A stretch of 64,000 nt of DNA from Pyropia haitanensis. Lineage: Eukaryota > Rhodophyta > Bangiophyceae > Bangiales > Bangiaceae. The notes beneath the pieces are model-generated. The model was not told where the DNA came from and searched no databases. It saw nothing but the letters and a program-made list of their open reading frames with translations. The stretch covers positions 7,479,485-7,543,484 of the forward strand of contig SDUX01000002.1 of the NCBI GenBank assembly GCA_008729055.1, written 5' to 3'. A program made the translations under genes and the position numbers. This document shows positions 46,042-56,314 of this stretch, one piece after another; the first letter of the stretch is position 1, and the number at the start of each line of letters is the position of its first letter.

Positions 46042-46537
46042 TGGGGTTGAACAAAAGGGGAGGGGAGGGGCCAGCGTTTGCGAGGGGTCGGTGTCGTGGA
46101 GGTGGGTCTGGAGCCACCACGCAACTGAAGGGTCACGACTCTTCACAAGAGAGGTTTTTCCACCCCGCAAGTGGTCGCATCGTAGCCAGTGCACACAGAC
46201 GTGTACGGTGTGCGGTCAAGTTTTGGACATTGACGTTGGCAGCACGTGAGTGGTATTGAACGCAGGCAGAGATGAGACAGCAACGAGTCGATGCAGCCGC
46301 TCGCTCGCCCGAAACAGTACGGAGCTGGACGATGGGCATGGCAAAATAACATGCACAGATGGAATGGACACACGACTCTCACGGATGGAGAGCATATTCT
46401 TGATGATGTCGTTTATGTGCAAAGCTAGATGAGGGCTGCTTCCGCCGCTGTCCGCCTCGTCTGCCATGAGTTGCCGACGTGGCACCTCGGCAAGCTATAC
46501 GCAGCAGCCGGGCCAGCTCGTCATTCAGGGTGGTGCA
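46042..46537. other. Convergent intergenic region
   Basis: About 0.5 kb between the membrane-protein gene (plus) and the LEA-like gene (minus), more AT-rich than both. Expected to hold 3' UTRs; nothing else recognised. Confidence 0.4.
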
Positions 46538-46967
46538 TCAGGTCTGGCGCTTCGCGTCCTTGGAGGCATCGCGAACCCCGCGCGACGCATCCTCCGCAGC
46601 GTCCGAAACCTTGTCCTTGGCATCCGTGGCCATCTCGCCGGGCGTGCGGGTCTTCTTCTCGTCGGCGCCCACGGCTTTCTTGGCCGCGTCCGACACGTTG
46701 CTGGCCGCGTCCTTTGGATGGGCAGCGGAAGAGCAGTCATTGGCCATCCAGCGGGAGGTACAAAACAAGAAGCGACGAGCAGGGAAAGAGCCAGGAACAA
46801 GGATACACACGACAAGGCGTTAGCCTACGAGCTCGCACCTGCCAGGTGGTGCACCACTGCTTGCCCGCACAGATGTGGCACGCCCTGCACACCCACAGTG
46901 GAAAGTAAGCCACCACCTCCGGCTGTCTCGTTCGCTCACGTACCTTCAGGTTGTCGCCCAGACCCAT
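46538..46967 (-). CDS. Small LEA-like hydrophilic helical protein, two exons
   Basis: Exon 1 46967-46944 encodes MGLGDNLK; intron 46943-46712 (GTACGTGAG...CCAAAG, 232 nt); exon 2 46711-46538. The product is 65 residues: after MGLGDNLK come DAASNVSDAAKKAVGADEKK, EMATDAKDKVSDAAEDASRG and VRDASKDAKRQT. It is highly charged, free of Cys and Trp, and rich in Ala/Asp/Lys with 11-mer-like amphipathic periodicity (DAAxxVSDAAKK, DAKDKVSDAAED), as in group 3 LEA or CsbD-like stress proteins. Such proteins stay unfolded in water and form helices on drying or on membranes, which would suit an intertidal alga; this role is inference. A TATA box lies about 150 bp upstream. The exon 1 splice is supported by the GTACGT donor, agreeing phases and the seamless repeat across the join. 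Confidence 0.6.
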
Positions 46968-48396
46968 GGTGAAGCGGACCGTGTGAGGATGTGTAGGGAG
47001 CGGATGTGTGCGTACGAACAGAGGGGGACAGAGCGGGGGGATGTCGGATCGTGTGATTGACGAGATGTGGTTGCGCGGCGCCGTGTGCGGGCCAAGTGGG
47101 GTCCGTCGCGGCCTATTTATACACGGCTGGGGGGGGGAACGAGCTCCAGTCTCCCCCACACGCCAAAGCCGCGCCAGCGAGGGGGGCACGCGGTGGCGGT
47201 CCACAACGCCAGGCGTGGCACCACGCCTCGGTGTGGGGCATGTCCACCAACCAGGGGCGGGACGCATAGGCGCTCGGGGTAGGGGGGGGCGGGGCGGCCG
47301 GCCGGCCTGCAGTTCCACCGAGCAGGACAACAGGGTTGGTGTTAGGGACACTGCGCGAGACACAACGGCAGCACCGGTGGCTGCCCGCCAGAAGCTGCTG
47401 TTTGCATCCGGCAGTGCCGAGGTCAAGACATGCATGCATACAGGGGGGACCATGCATGATGGCAAGTCCGCTTGTCAAGTACGGAGGTAGCCCCCCACAG
47501 AGTGTGTTCTCTTCACAGTCTCTCGTCGCCCCCAGCCAGTGGTGTCTGTGTGGATTGTCGACGATTGCTGCAGATCCGTTGGATACGCTGGTGCACGCGG
47601 CTACACGAGCCCGCCGAGGAAGACGCGACGCAGCCGCAGAGGTCGGGAATTGTCATTCCCCGCTCATTGGCAGCGACGACGTCCTCTTTGAGTGTTTGTC
47701 GGCTGTGCCGAGATGGCGCGACCGAGTCCTGGCCTGCCACCAGACGAGCCTGTGTTGCGGCCGTGGCCGCGTAGACGCGGCCACAGCCAAACGAAGGTCG
47801 AGCGGACGGACCACCGCCAGGACCTAGTCCCTCTGCGCTGCTCAGTAGCGCCGCCACTACAATGACAGTGGCTGCCGCATCCCCGCTCGTCGGCCTTTCT
47901 GGGCACCCCCCTTTGCGGCCTGTATAGTCGCCACCCTTGGTGCGGCGCGCCGACACAGAGCCCGCAGCAGAGCCGATGGACGCGCCCACGTCTGAGTTCT
48001 CAATCAAGCCGACGCCGGCTCTTTTGTAGAGCACATGCATTTCGATTCTCGACGCGAAGGACGCCCCAGTGAAATGACGGCTATCGCTCGCGACGGGCAA
48101 CCTCTAGGGTGCCGTACAAAACTTTTCCTTCTATCAGCGCGCCACGGCTGCGTGGATGCAACCATAGAACACAGCTGATCGACACAAAGAACAAGACCAA
48201 GGAATCAACAAGGGACAATATGTACACCAGCCGGCTCACTCGCACACTGGGAGGCCACCTCCACTCAACCAGCCGCATCAGGCGCACATGTCAAAAAAAA
48301 CAAAAAAACACAAGACCAAGGAACCGCCATTGGGTGGCCGCCCGGACCACAAAACCGGGGCAGCAGCAGAAAAATATCGTGCGCCGCTCCCCCACC
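46968..48396. other. Upstream region of the LEA-like gene; no second gene supported
   Basis: Contains the TATA box at 47114-47121. A minus-strand open frame 47513-48040 (from an ATG, 175 residues, starting MHVLYKRAGVGLIENSDVGA) is the only candidate. It has no recognisable domain and mixed codon bias, so it is not annotated as a gene. Confidence 0.35.
47114..47121 (-). promoter_or_regulatory. TATA box of the LEA-like gene
   Basis: TATAAATA on the minus strand in an otherwise GC-rich stretch, about 147 bp upstream of the ATG at 46967. This would place transcription start near 47085-47090 and give a 5' UTR of about 120 nt. No other gene start competes for it. Confidence 0.55.
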
Positions 48397-50332
48397 TCAG
48401 TCGGTAAGCTCGGTATCCCAGTAAAGGTAGTCCCTCCAGGTTAAGTGGCAGTACCGCGGTGGGTAACGCCGTGCCGCCACCTGCAGCTGCGCGTTCGTGG
48501 GCTGGACGGGCGTCCGGCGGAGGACCGTCTCACCCGACCGCTTCAACTGGGCCAGAGTCCGGTTGCCCTTGCGGTGGTTACAGTTGACGCACGCGGCAAC
48601 AACGTTCTGCCAGTTGCTCCTGCCGCCTTGGCAGCGAGGCACCACGTGGTCAAACGTTAGGTCGTGCGTCGGGAACCGCTGGCCACAATACTGCGCGCTC
48701 AGAAACAAAGCCAAGCAGCCGAGGGTGGCGTGGACAAGGACCAAAGACAACGCAGGCACAAACGTTGCAGAACAAAAGGGAGATGCAAGCCGAGGTCTGG
48801 TCAGTCTTGCCCCCAAACACCAACTCCTGCCGAGCCCAGTCTCTGACCACCGGCAGGCACAAAAGCGTACATGAGTGCGAAACAAGGAAGGCAATGCACA
48901 GTGTTGGCCAGGGCACGGCCATCACCACGGCTACCGCAAAGGAAACATGGAAGCACACAAGAAGTCTCCACCACAGCGCGCACATGCGTGCAACTGGTGA
49001 GTGCCAGGCGCCACGTACTTGACATGTAAAGTCATCTCGCAAGAACAGATTGAAGCGCGTGAACGCGGGGAACCCCCCCGCTACGGGTCGGTACTCCCGC
49101 AACGCAATGACGCTGGGCAACTCGAAGCTGCGGCCGGGAGATCGCACGGCCGCATTGGGGTAAACCGCCACAACCTGTACCCTGTCCATGTACACTGCCT
49201 TGATGACCTCTTGCCACGGCCAGAGGGATAAAGGCAGATACGACAGCGGCTGTCCAGCAAAACGCAGAACAAAAAAAGCCAAGTAAACATGAAAGCAACA
49301 AGCCGAGCAGAGCAAAAGCGGGACAACATACGCCCGCAGGAAGACGGCATCAGTATCCTAGCAGTGCGCGGCGGTTACGCCTCCCCTCCCAGCACACGCC
49401 CATCCCCCCACCATCGACAGCCCCCCGCACGCACAAGCTACCCTCCGCCTCCTTACCTGGTAGTCTGCATTTAGGACCAGTGCCGGGCAAGAGTCAGGCG
49501 CCAGGTTGTTCTTTCCAGAAAACACCACATCGTCCAACGCTCCTCCAACGTCCTCGGCAGCCGCCGCCGCTACCGCAGACCGCGACTTGACGCTGTGGCG
49601 ATGGCGCTTGCCCCCCCGGCTGCCGCCGCGGCCGCCGCCACCGCCGCCGCCGCCGCTCCCACCGCCGCTCCCACTGCCGCTGCCACTGCCGCCGCTGCCG
49701 CTGCTGCCGCCACCGCGACCACCCAACGTGAAGCTCACACGGTCCCACTTGCCATCCAGCGGGCGCCGCCGCAGTGTCGCGGCACGAAGGCCACGCGCCG
49801 GCCCGTCAGACGGTGCTGCCGCCGCCGCCGCCGCCGCCGCGTGTGTGTCCGTCGGGCCCGCGGCCGCGGCCGACAGCGATGACGGTGGCGACGGTCTCGG
49901 CAGCCGCCCGCGGATGACGGCGCCGGGGAGGGGGGCAACGGACGAAACGCCCCCCCCGCCGCCGCTGTCCACACCGTCCCCGCCGCTGCCGCTGCCGCTG
50001 CCGCCCTTGCCGTCCACCAAACGCCCGGGGCCACTCGACGGGGGAATGGGCGGCACGCGGGTGCCCCGCCCCTTGCGCCGGCTCGCCATCATGGTCAGCC
50101 CCCCCCGGCTCGAGGGCGCCCTCACCCGTGCTGGGTGGCCGAGCACGCCCCCGACCGTGCAGCCACCCGCTGCCCACCCCCCCCTTGGCAGCCGGCGGGC
50201 TGCCACCACCGCATCGTGGGCGTGGAATGGTGCCCCAGCGCTCCAGCGATGGCGGCCCAAACCAGGGGCCCCACCGTCGTGGCCGCCCAGCGCAACAGCC
50301 GTCGGCAGGTAGGCGTAGGCGACAGCGGTCAT
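48397..50332 (-). CDS. HNH endonuclease family protein, three exons
   Basis: Member of the bacterial-origin HNH nuclease family also kept in plant plastids. Exon 1 50332-49457, intron 207 nt (GTAAGG...GGACAG), exon 2 49249-49019, intron 328 nt (GTACGT...CGCAG), exon 3 48690-48397. The joined protein has about 466 residues. The conserved domain spans all exons: PALVLNADYQ|PLSYLPLSLWPWQEVIKAVY, then VRSPGRSFELPSVIALREY, FNLFLRDDFTCQ|YCGQRF, and the nuclease core LTFDHVVPRCQGGRSNWQNV with paired Cys (CQYC and CVNC) and NHRKGNR. All joins are in phase 0. The N-terminal 260 residues are Ala/Gly/Ser-rich and species-specific; an internal ATG at 50092 is an alternative start. Bacterial relatives are about 160-200 residues, so the core is complete. 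Its substrate is unknown. Confidence 0.85.
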
Positions 50333-51278
50333 GGCAGGCGAAAGCACCAAGCAATACGGTCAGCGTGCGGGGCGAGGAGACGCGCAAGAATCCCTCCCGG
50401 GACTGTAGCCAAAAGCAGGTCAGCCACCAACGGGGACGGCGGTGCCGTTGTGTGTACGCGCCCCCCCCCCCCCCCCCCAGAGGGTCTTGGGCGTCAAGAG
50501 GGACGGGCGCGCAGCGATGCGTCTACCGAGGTCACACCTCCCCCAGCCGAGTGGGCCACTGGCCGGGACCGAGCCATGGGCCGCGACGTCCTCGCCAGCG
50601 GGGTCCAGGCGCAAGAGACACGGCAACCCCCCCCTTGCTGTTTGGCGCCTCTGGACGGGTGCCTGGCCAGGCCACGCACCAGACCGCGGAGGGGCCCCTG
50701 CCTCCACTCCAGTGCGGGGTGCTTCGTTTTGGTGGCGCCACGGTGTGACCGAGGCGCGCGCCCCCTCACCGTCTCGCTTTTCCATTGGCTGCCAACGGAA
50801 GTGTGCCATGTCAGCCCCTCCAATAGGCTGCGACCAAAGGAGAATCTACGACCAGTCAGATTCTCTCTGGGACAGACTGACAGTCGCGGATTAGCAATCA
50901 ACGAACATTGTAAGCGACGTGCTCCTTTTCGCCAAATGTTCATTTCGTTTCATCCAGGGACATAAATTAGTGCTCAATTTGTACTTATATATTGGGTTGA
51001 CTGGCATTGCAACCTCCGTTGCCGGCCGGACCGCGTCATGCTTTCTCGCCTTCCCGCACAGGCGCCGCCCGCACCCTCCGGCACTGCTGTTTGTTCCTCC
51101 TCAGCCCCCCTCGTCGGCATTGTCGCTGAAGCTTTCCCTCTTGTCGCCATCATAGCAGCGAACAGCAGCGATAGGGTGTTCCCTTTGTGTTTGACACCCG
51201 CTTTTTCCCCCTGCCTGGCCGTGAACGAACGGGTGTCGGCGCGGGCGCCCCAGTTGGCTCGCGTCTCCCCCCTTCCCC
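50333..51278. other. Divergent promoter region (HNH / PPP1R11)
   Basis: About 0.95 kb between divergent starts. The half nearer PPP1R11 turns AT-rich from about 50880 and contains a TATA-like site. Nothing else recognised. Confidence 0.4.
50986..50993 (+). promoter_or_regulatory. TATA-like box upstream of PPP1R11
   Basis: TATATATT within an AT-rich island (50960-51000), about 290 bp upstream of the PPP1R11 ATG. It would imply a 5' UTR of roughly 260 nt. Position and composition fit, but the motif is not a perfect match. Confidence 0.3.
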
Positions 51279-51896
51279 ATGGCCGCCCGTCCCCAACCGC
51301 GCCAGCGCGGCATCTTCCATGGTGGAGGTGGTGGCGGCGTCGCTGCCGCTCACGTACCCGAGGAAGGCCCTGCCGGCGGTGCTGGTGGCGGTGGTGTGGC
51401 TGGTGGAGCGGGCGGCGGCGGCGGCGGCGGTACCCTTGGCGGCGGCGGCGTCGGACGGGTGGCCCCCCCCCCCGGCGGCACCCGCACCATCACGTTGACG
51501 CTGCCAGCTCCCGGGGATGGGCACCCCACCGACGCGGCTCCTGCGCCCATCTTGCGGCTCCGCCGGCGGCCGCGACGGCGGCGGGTGACGTGGACGACCG
51601 ACACGCATGACAATGAGTTTGACGGCAAGAAGTCGTCCAAGAGCTGCTGCATCTACGTCAAGCCCCGGGCGTTTGATGAGAGCTCCACAGATGACTCGGA
51701 CGGGGAGGATGACAGCAGTGGGGGGGACTCGGACGGCTCTTCTGGCAGCAGCAGCAGCAGCGGCGGGCCCGTGCGGGTGTCTAGGGCGCGGCGCGCGCAC
51801 ATGGAGCGGGGGGAGCGGCGCATCGGGGAGGCGGCGGGGTCGTGCTCACACCATGACCACGGAGAAGGAGGGCATGGGCACGGGACAATGAGATGA
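51279..51896 (+). CDS. PPP1R11: Protein phosphatase 1 inhibitor 3 homologue (PPP1R11/Ypi1)
   Basis: Small heat-stable regulator of protein phosphatase 1, conserved from yeast (Ypi1) to humans and plants. The ATG at 51279 gives 205 residues. The first 95 are Gly/Pro-rich filler. The family core is unmistakable: [37 protein letters not shown], equivalent to VxWxxDTVDNExMGRRSSKCCCIYxKPRxFGESSxES. The PP1-docking RVxF-type motif is RVTW just before this. An acidic Ser/Asp/Glu tract follows, and a [14 protein letters not shown] tail matches the Cys/His end of the animal protein. Single exon, in one frame. The added N-terminal Gly-rich part makes it longer than the roughly 126-residue human protein. 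Convergent with delta-COP. Confidence 0.9.
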   Translation: MAARPQPRQRGIFHGGGGGGVAAAHVPEEGPAGGAGGGGVAGGAGGGGGGGTLGGGGVGRVAPPPGGTRTITLTLPAPGDGHPTDAAPAPILRLRRRPRRRRVTWTTDTHDNEFDGKKSSKSCCIYVKPRAFDESSTDDSDGEDDSSGGDSDGSSGSSSSSGGPVRVSRARRAHMERGERRIGEAAGSCSHHDHGEGGHGHGTMR

Positions 51897-52445
51897 GGTT
51901 GAACACTATGGGGCTGTCTATTCGTGCCTTGGTGCGGTGCCTGTACGAGGGCGTTAGGGGCGGTGATGGAGTCAGCATCGTGGGCGCGGGGTTGGCGGGA
52001 TTGCAAACAGGTGCGGGCGCTGTCTGTATCCCGTGTGGTGCCGCCGTTCCTGTTCGCTGTGGTCATGGGTGTGTTTCTGCTGCTGAGCGTGGTGCAAGTC
52101 CCGCGACGGCGAGGGCAGCAGAGCGTGTTGTGCCGGCGGCTCAGCATGGACATCGATTGCCAGTGCCATTGCACGACGCGTGACTCGTGTTTCCTCTGTG
52201 TGTGTTCGTACAGGGTTTCAGTTGGTGCCCTCTCATGCGTAGCCTGCATGGTTTCCAAGCACCAGTGCTGCAGTACTCGTCTCGAACAGGTGGAGAAGGG
52301 CATGGACAAGAGGGTGAGGAGCAAAGAAAATATGCGAACAGAACTGGAACACGACGGCGCTCTTGCGCGCCCACCCCAGCCATGTCACAAAGCCCATCAA
52401 AGCAGGATGGCCAGATGCACGCAGGCACCGCGTCGCTGAGCCCCC
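51897..52445. other. Convergent intergenic region (PPP1R11 / delta-COP)
   Basis: About 0.55 kb that should include both 3' UTRs. No gene or repeat recognised. Confidence 0.4.
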
Positions 52446-54305
52446 TCATTCTATGGTGAACTGCTCGGGCGTGAGCGTCGCGTTGTGCGTGAAGTTGACA
52501 GCCTCCCCCGTTGCCGCCGCCGACACGCCGTTGACCGCGATCTTGGCAAACGTGTGGGCGCTCTCAAACGACACGCGTACCGGGAAGAATGCGTCTGGGT
52601 CACAGGCCGCCACAGAGAACTCGAGGCTCCCCTGGTTGTTCCCCCCGTCCACCACCGGGATGCTCCACCGCACCGCCTGCTCCCGGGGGAGGACAGTGAA
52701 CTCACCATCACAGGAACTCACCACCGGCTGCGCACCGCTCGGGACGGGCACGGTAATGTCCACGTTGCGGAGCTCGGGGCTGACAGAGCCGAGGTCGTAC
52801 TCGAGGTTAACGACGCTGTCGTCGCCACTGTCGCTGGGCCAGCACGTTACGGACAGCGGGAGCATGGACTCGTCCTTAGACTGGAGACGCCAGCGCAGGA
52901 CACCCAGCGGGTTGCCAGTGGGAAACGGCCGGCTCGGATCCTTGAGGCCGAGTGTACTCTCCGTGGCGAACAGCGTCTTGTCAATGTTGGGGTGTGTCCG
53001 CATCTGCAGGCCCGCGTTGTCACCCATCGCCACCACCACCCGCACCGCCGCTGACGAGGCATCATTGATGCGCAAGAAGAGGTCGCCCTTGATGTCCAGG
53101 GACGACACGCCCCCATCACGTGACACCGACACATTGATCTTCTCTGTGGTGCTGACATGCACCGCTGCCATTGGCGGTGCGTATACAGCCGCCGCCGACG
53201 CGGCCGCAGCGGCTGCCACACTGGGCCGACCAGCGGAGCGGCTGGGCACGGGCGCGTCGACAACCTCCCCCTCCTTGCGCATCGCATCCAGCAGTGTGTC
53301 TTGCCGCCGGGCCTTGCCGAGGGACATGCCCTTCCCAGAGCCAGGCATCGGGGCTGTCACAGGGGAGGGGCGACCGCCACCCGACCCGCCCATCCCAAAA
53401 GAGCCGGCAGAGCCAGAGCCGTCAAAGCCGCCGCCCCCACCATAACCGCCGCCACCGCCCGCACCCATCCCGCCGCCGCCAAAGCCACCGCCACCGACGC
53501 CGCCGCCACCGCCACCCATGCCGCCGCCGCCACCCCCAAAGCCGCCGCCCCCCATCCCGCCACCCCCGCCACCCCCGGCCCCCGCCGCAAAGTCATCCGA
53601 CGACATCCCGCCCTGCGCTGCGTAGGCCGACACGCCGCCTGGCCCCCCACCGCCGCGGGGACCCGCTGGCGCCAGCCCAATGTCGCGCGCGAGGCCGCCC
53701 AGCCCCACGTTTTGAAACGTGCGCGACAGCTCCCCCGCGATCCCGCCAAAACGGTCGTCGCCACCCCCGCCCGACGCGGGCCCACGGGAGCGCGCAATCT
53801 CATCGGCACGGCGCTTGGACGCCTGCTTAGCCTCTGCCATTTTGGACTCCTTGATCATCTGCGACAGTCGCTCCTCGTGCGAGTACATCTCTGTGTACGT
53901 GGCAATCTGCTGGAGCGACACTGCCTGGCGGAGCCCCCCCCAGTCGAGCACCTCGTCAAGGGAGTAGAGGATTTCAAACGCCGCATCGGTGACCGCCTCC
54001 TCGTCTACAATGCCATACCGGGGGGAGTACTCGGGGAGGATCTTGGAGATGAGGCGCAGCGTCTCGAGATCCTCCACAATGTTGGACTTCTTGGTGGTGA
54101 TGAGCAGCACGTACAGCGATTCGATCGGCTGGTACAGGTAGCGGACAGCATCGGTTTCGACAAACGTGTGCTCCGCCGACGCCTGCACAAGGCCGGGGAA
54201 CGCAGCGAGGAGGCCCTCGATGCGGATGCGACTCATCTCAACAAACTGACGAGCCAGGAGGGTCTTCCCGCCCTTGGTCAGGACAGCCGCGGAGAGGACC
54301 ACCAT
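52446..54305 (-). CDS. ARCN1: Coatomer subunit delta (delta-COP, archain)
   Basis: Medium chain of the F-subcomplex of COPI coats, acting in Golgi-to-ER vesicle transport. The ATG at 54305 gives 619 residues in one exon. The N-terminal longin domain is typical: MVVLSAAVLTKGGKTLLARQ, YLYQPIESLYVLLITTKKSN, LETLRLISKILPEYS, DEAVTDAAFEILYSLDEV-like segments. A coiled region with SHEERLSQMIKESKMAEAKQ and a PMPGSGKGMSLGKARRQDTL block follow, then the C-terminal mu-homology domain (VHVSTTEKINVSVSRDGGVS, DIKGDLFLRIND, ending FTHNATLTPEQFTIE). Between them (about residues 210-340) lies a Gly/Met/Phe-rich linker, longer and more repetitive than in the plant and animal proteins (about 510-530 aa). All else is conventional. 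Confidence 0.95.
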   Translation of the reverse strand: MVVLSAAVLTKGGKTLLARQFVEMSRIRIEGLLAAFPGLVQASAEHTFVETDAVRYLYQPIESLYVLLITTKKSNIVEDLETLRLISKILPEYSPRYGIVDEEAVTDAAFEILYSLDEVLDWGGLRQAVSLQQIATYTEMYSHEERLSQMIKESKMAEAKQASKRRADEIARSRGPASGGGGDDRFGGIAGELSRTFQNVGLGGLARDIGLAPAGPRGGGGPGGVSAYAAQGGMSSDDFAAGAGGGGGGGMGGGGFGGGGGGMGGGGGGVGGGGFGGGGMGAGGGGGYGGGGGFDGSGSAGSFGMGGSGGGRPSPVTAPMPGSGKGMSLGKARRQDTLLDAMRKEGEVVDAPVPSRSAGRPSVAAAAAASAAAVYAPPMAAVHVSTTEKINVSVSRDGGVSSLDIKGDLFLRINDASSAAVRVVVAMGDNAGLQMRTHPNIDKTLFATESTLGLKDPSRPFPTGNPLGVLRWRLQSKDESMLPLSVTCWPSDSGDDSVVNLEYDLGSVSPELRNVDITVPVPSGAQPVVSSCDGEFTVLPREQAVRWSIPVVDGGNNQGSLEFSVAACDPDAFFPVRVSFESAHTFAKIAVNGVSAAATGEAVNFTHNATLTPEQFTIE

Positions 54306-55204
54306 CGTTGCAGACGCGCGAGAGCGCCGGCACCGGCCAGCACGGGTCGGTCGGCTCGCACGCCGAGTAACGGGAAGACGCACGGAACGAACACAGCGAC
54401 AGAAGAAGGACAAGACAGAACGCCGAGACAACAACACCAGTGACTGCCAGCAAAAACGGTATCAGCCCGGTATGTAGCTGGCGGTAGGGGGCCGTGACTG
54501 TCGCGGTGGCTGAGTCCGTCGGTGCACGCACCGATAGGCGGCCGCCGTCCTCGAGGACATTGACTTGGTCTGTCACCCAGCACCGCTGACAGCCACGATG
54601 TCCTGGAGCAGCCACCAAAGCAATCGATTGTTCGTGTACCAATTACATTAGACAATTTAGCCGCCTGGAGGCGTGCAGAACATTGGATTCATCACTGGGA
54701 AGGAGGCCGCTGTCGTCGCACCCCTCCCTCCGCCCTCTCCCGCCCGTAGGCGCACGCCAGGCTGGTCTGACCCGTTCACAACCCCCCCTGCAGTGCTCAT
54801 CATTAGGGTCACACTGTGCAGCACAGCGCAACGTGCCGTGGCCGGGCCGTCCCCGTGCGGGTTCTTGCCGGCACCCGCGCCTGCCCTTGAGCGCGGGCCC
54901 GCTGGGTGCCCGCCCGGGCCGCCGCGCCGTTGTCCCACCGCGTCCTGCGAGGCCTTCGTCATCCTGTCGGGTGAGGAGGCTCCTTTCTTCTTTCTTTGTG
55001 GTTGCCGTAGTGGCCGTTGCCCCTGGTCCCCGTGCACCACGCGTCTCCCGCTTCACGTCCGTCCGCCCCCCTCCCCCTGCACCTGGACCCCTTTCCATTG
55101 GCACTTGCGGATGTGAGGCGGGTTAATCCCCGCCCCCACCCCCTCCCCCCCGTGGCCGCTCAGGGGGCACGTCTGCCCGCCAACCCCCCCCCCTCCCCAT
55201 TACG
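54306..55204. other. Divergent promoter region (delta-COP / TLC protein)
   Basis: 0.9 kb between divergent starts. 54620-54665 is relatively AT-rich. No TATA box or other element could be assigned. Confidence 0.4.
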
Positions 55205-56314
55205 ATGAGCGACCTGGTGTTCTTCCTGATCTTCCTGGCCCTCTGGCAGGCCGCCCACACCCTGTCGTCGGCTGCCCTGCGGCGGGCGCTCGCCACGTCC
55301 ACCGCCGCGCGGCTGGTGCCGAGCGCCGAATGCCGCGCGACGCTCGCCGCCGACGGCCCGTCGTATGTCATTTCCACCGTCCACGCGCTGCTCGTGACGG
55401 CTCGGGGGCTGGGCCACGTGCGGGCCCTTGCATCCGCCCCGCCGCTACTGCAACTGCACCTCCCGTCGGCCGCGTCGCTGCCGGCGGTGCTGGCCGCATC
55501 GGGCGTGGCGGTCGGCGGCGCCGCCTCGGGCGCCTCCCCCGCGGCGGCAGTGGCGGCCTGGCTGGCCGCCGCCCGCAAGGCGGTGACCACCAACTGCATG
55601 CTGGGCTCGTACTTGGCCTTTGACCTGGTCCACGTCCTCGCCGCTTACCCGCGGCTGGGCAAGGCGGACACGGTCGCGCACCATGTGGCCTTCCTCTTTT
55701 GTTCCGCCGCCGCTGGCAGCCTCCACCTCTTCCCTTTTATGTTTGGATGGCTGGTTATCGGCGAGGCGTCGACGCCGCTGCTCAACCTGCGGTGGGCGCT
55801 GATCAAGGCGGGCCGTGGCGACGGGCCTGGGGTGGTGTGGGCGTCCACCGCGTTTGCCATGGTATTTTTCTGCACCCGCTTTTTGGTGTACGGCGCGGGC
55901 CTCGTCGGTCTCCTCCGCACTGTCCGCCTGGTGGTGCCGTGGGTGGGCGGCTGGCGCCGCGGGGGGCTGCTCGTCGCGGCGATACTGATGTTTGTGGTGG
56001 CCGGTTGGGGGCTCAACATGGTGTGGCTCCGCGAGATTTGGCGCCTCGCCCAGCGGGGGGGCCGCAAGAAGAACGGGAGTGCCACGACGGCTGCCAGGGG
56101 GAGGGGGGGCGCCGACGCAGCCGCCGGCAAGAATGGGGTCCCTGTGGTGACAAAGAGGATAGGGGGGGTGGGCGGGGGGGCGGCAGCCACCGTGCGGCAC
56201 CGCGTGCGCGGTGCGGTGGACGCCAAGGGCGAGCTCAACTCTGTGGCCGCTGCCGTTGCTGCGATTGACGAGAAGGAGACGACTGCGGCGTCTCTGCAGG
56301 GCATGCGGGCGTGA
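55205..56314 (+). CDS. TLC-domain (TRAM/LAG1/CLN8) membrane protein, TLCD4/TMEM56-like
   Basis: Multi-span ER or Golgi membrane protein; TLC proteins include ceramide synthases and lipid-handling proteins. The ATG at 55205 gives 369 residues in one exon. The first span starts at once (MSDLVFFLIFLALWQAAHTL). TLC features follow: SYVISTVHALLVTARG, LAFDLVHVLAAYPRLGKADT, VAHHVAFLFCSAAAGSLHLF, GWLVIGEASTPLLNLRWALI, ending with long hydrophobic helices and a charged Gly/Lys/Arg-rich tail. The HH pair after the Lys/Asp loop and the GExST element are typical of the TLCD4 group. It lacks the DxxDD signature and Hox-like domain expected of ceramide synthase, so that role is unlikely. Residues 75-125 are an Ala/Leu/Pro-rich insert. 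Substrate unknown. Confidence 0.8.
   Translation: MSDLVFFLIFLALWQAAHTLSSAALRRALATSTAARLVPSAECRATLAADGPSYVISTVHALLVTARGLGHVRALASAPPLLQLHLPSAASLPAVLAASGVAVGGAASGASPAAAVAAWLAAARKAVTTNCMLGSYLAFDLVHVLAAYPRLGKADTVAHHVAFLFCSAAAGSLHLFPFMFGWLVIGEASTPLLNLRWALIKAGRGDGPGVVWASTAFAMVFFCTRFLVYGAGLVGLLRTVRLVVPWVGGWRRGGLLVAAILMFVVAGWGLNMVWLREIWRLAQRGGRKKNGSATTAARGRGGADAAAGKNGVPVVTKRIGGVGGGAAATVRHRVRGAVDAKGELNSVAAAVAAIDEKETTAASLQGMRA

Noticed and set aside
47513..48040. Minus-strand 175-codon frame from an ATG
   Set aside because: No domain, mixed codon bias and no promoter or splice support; kept only as a note.
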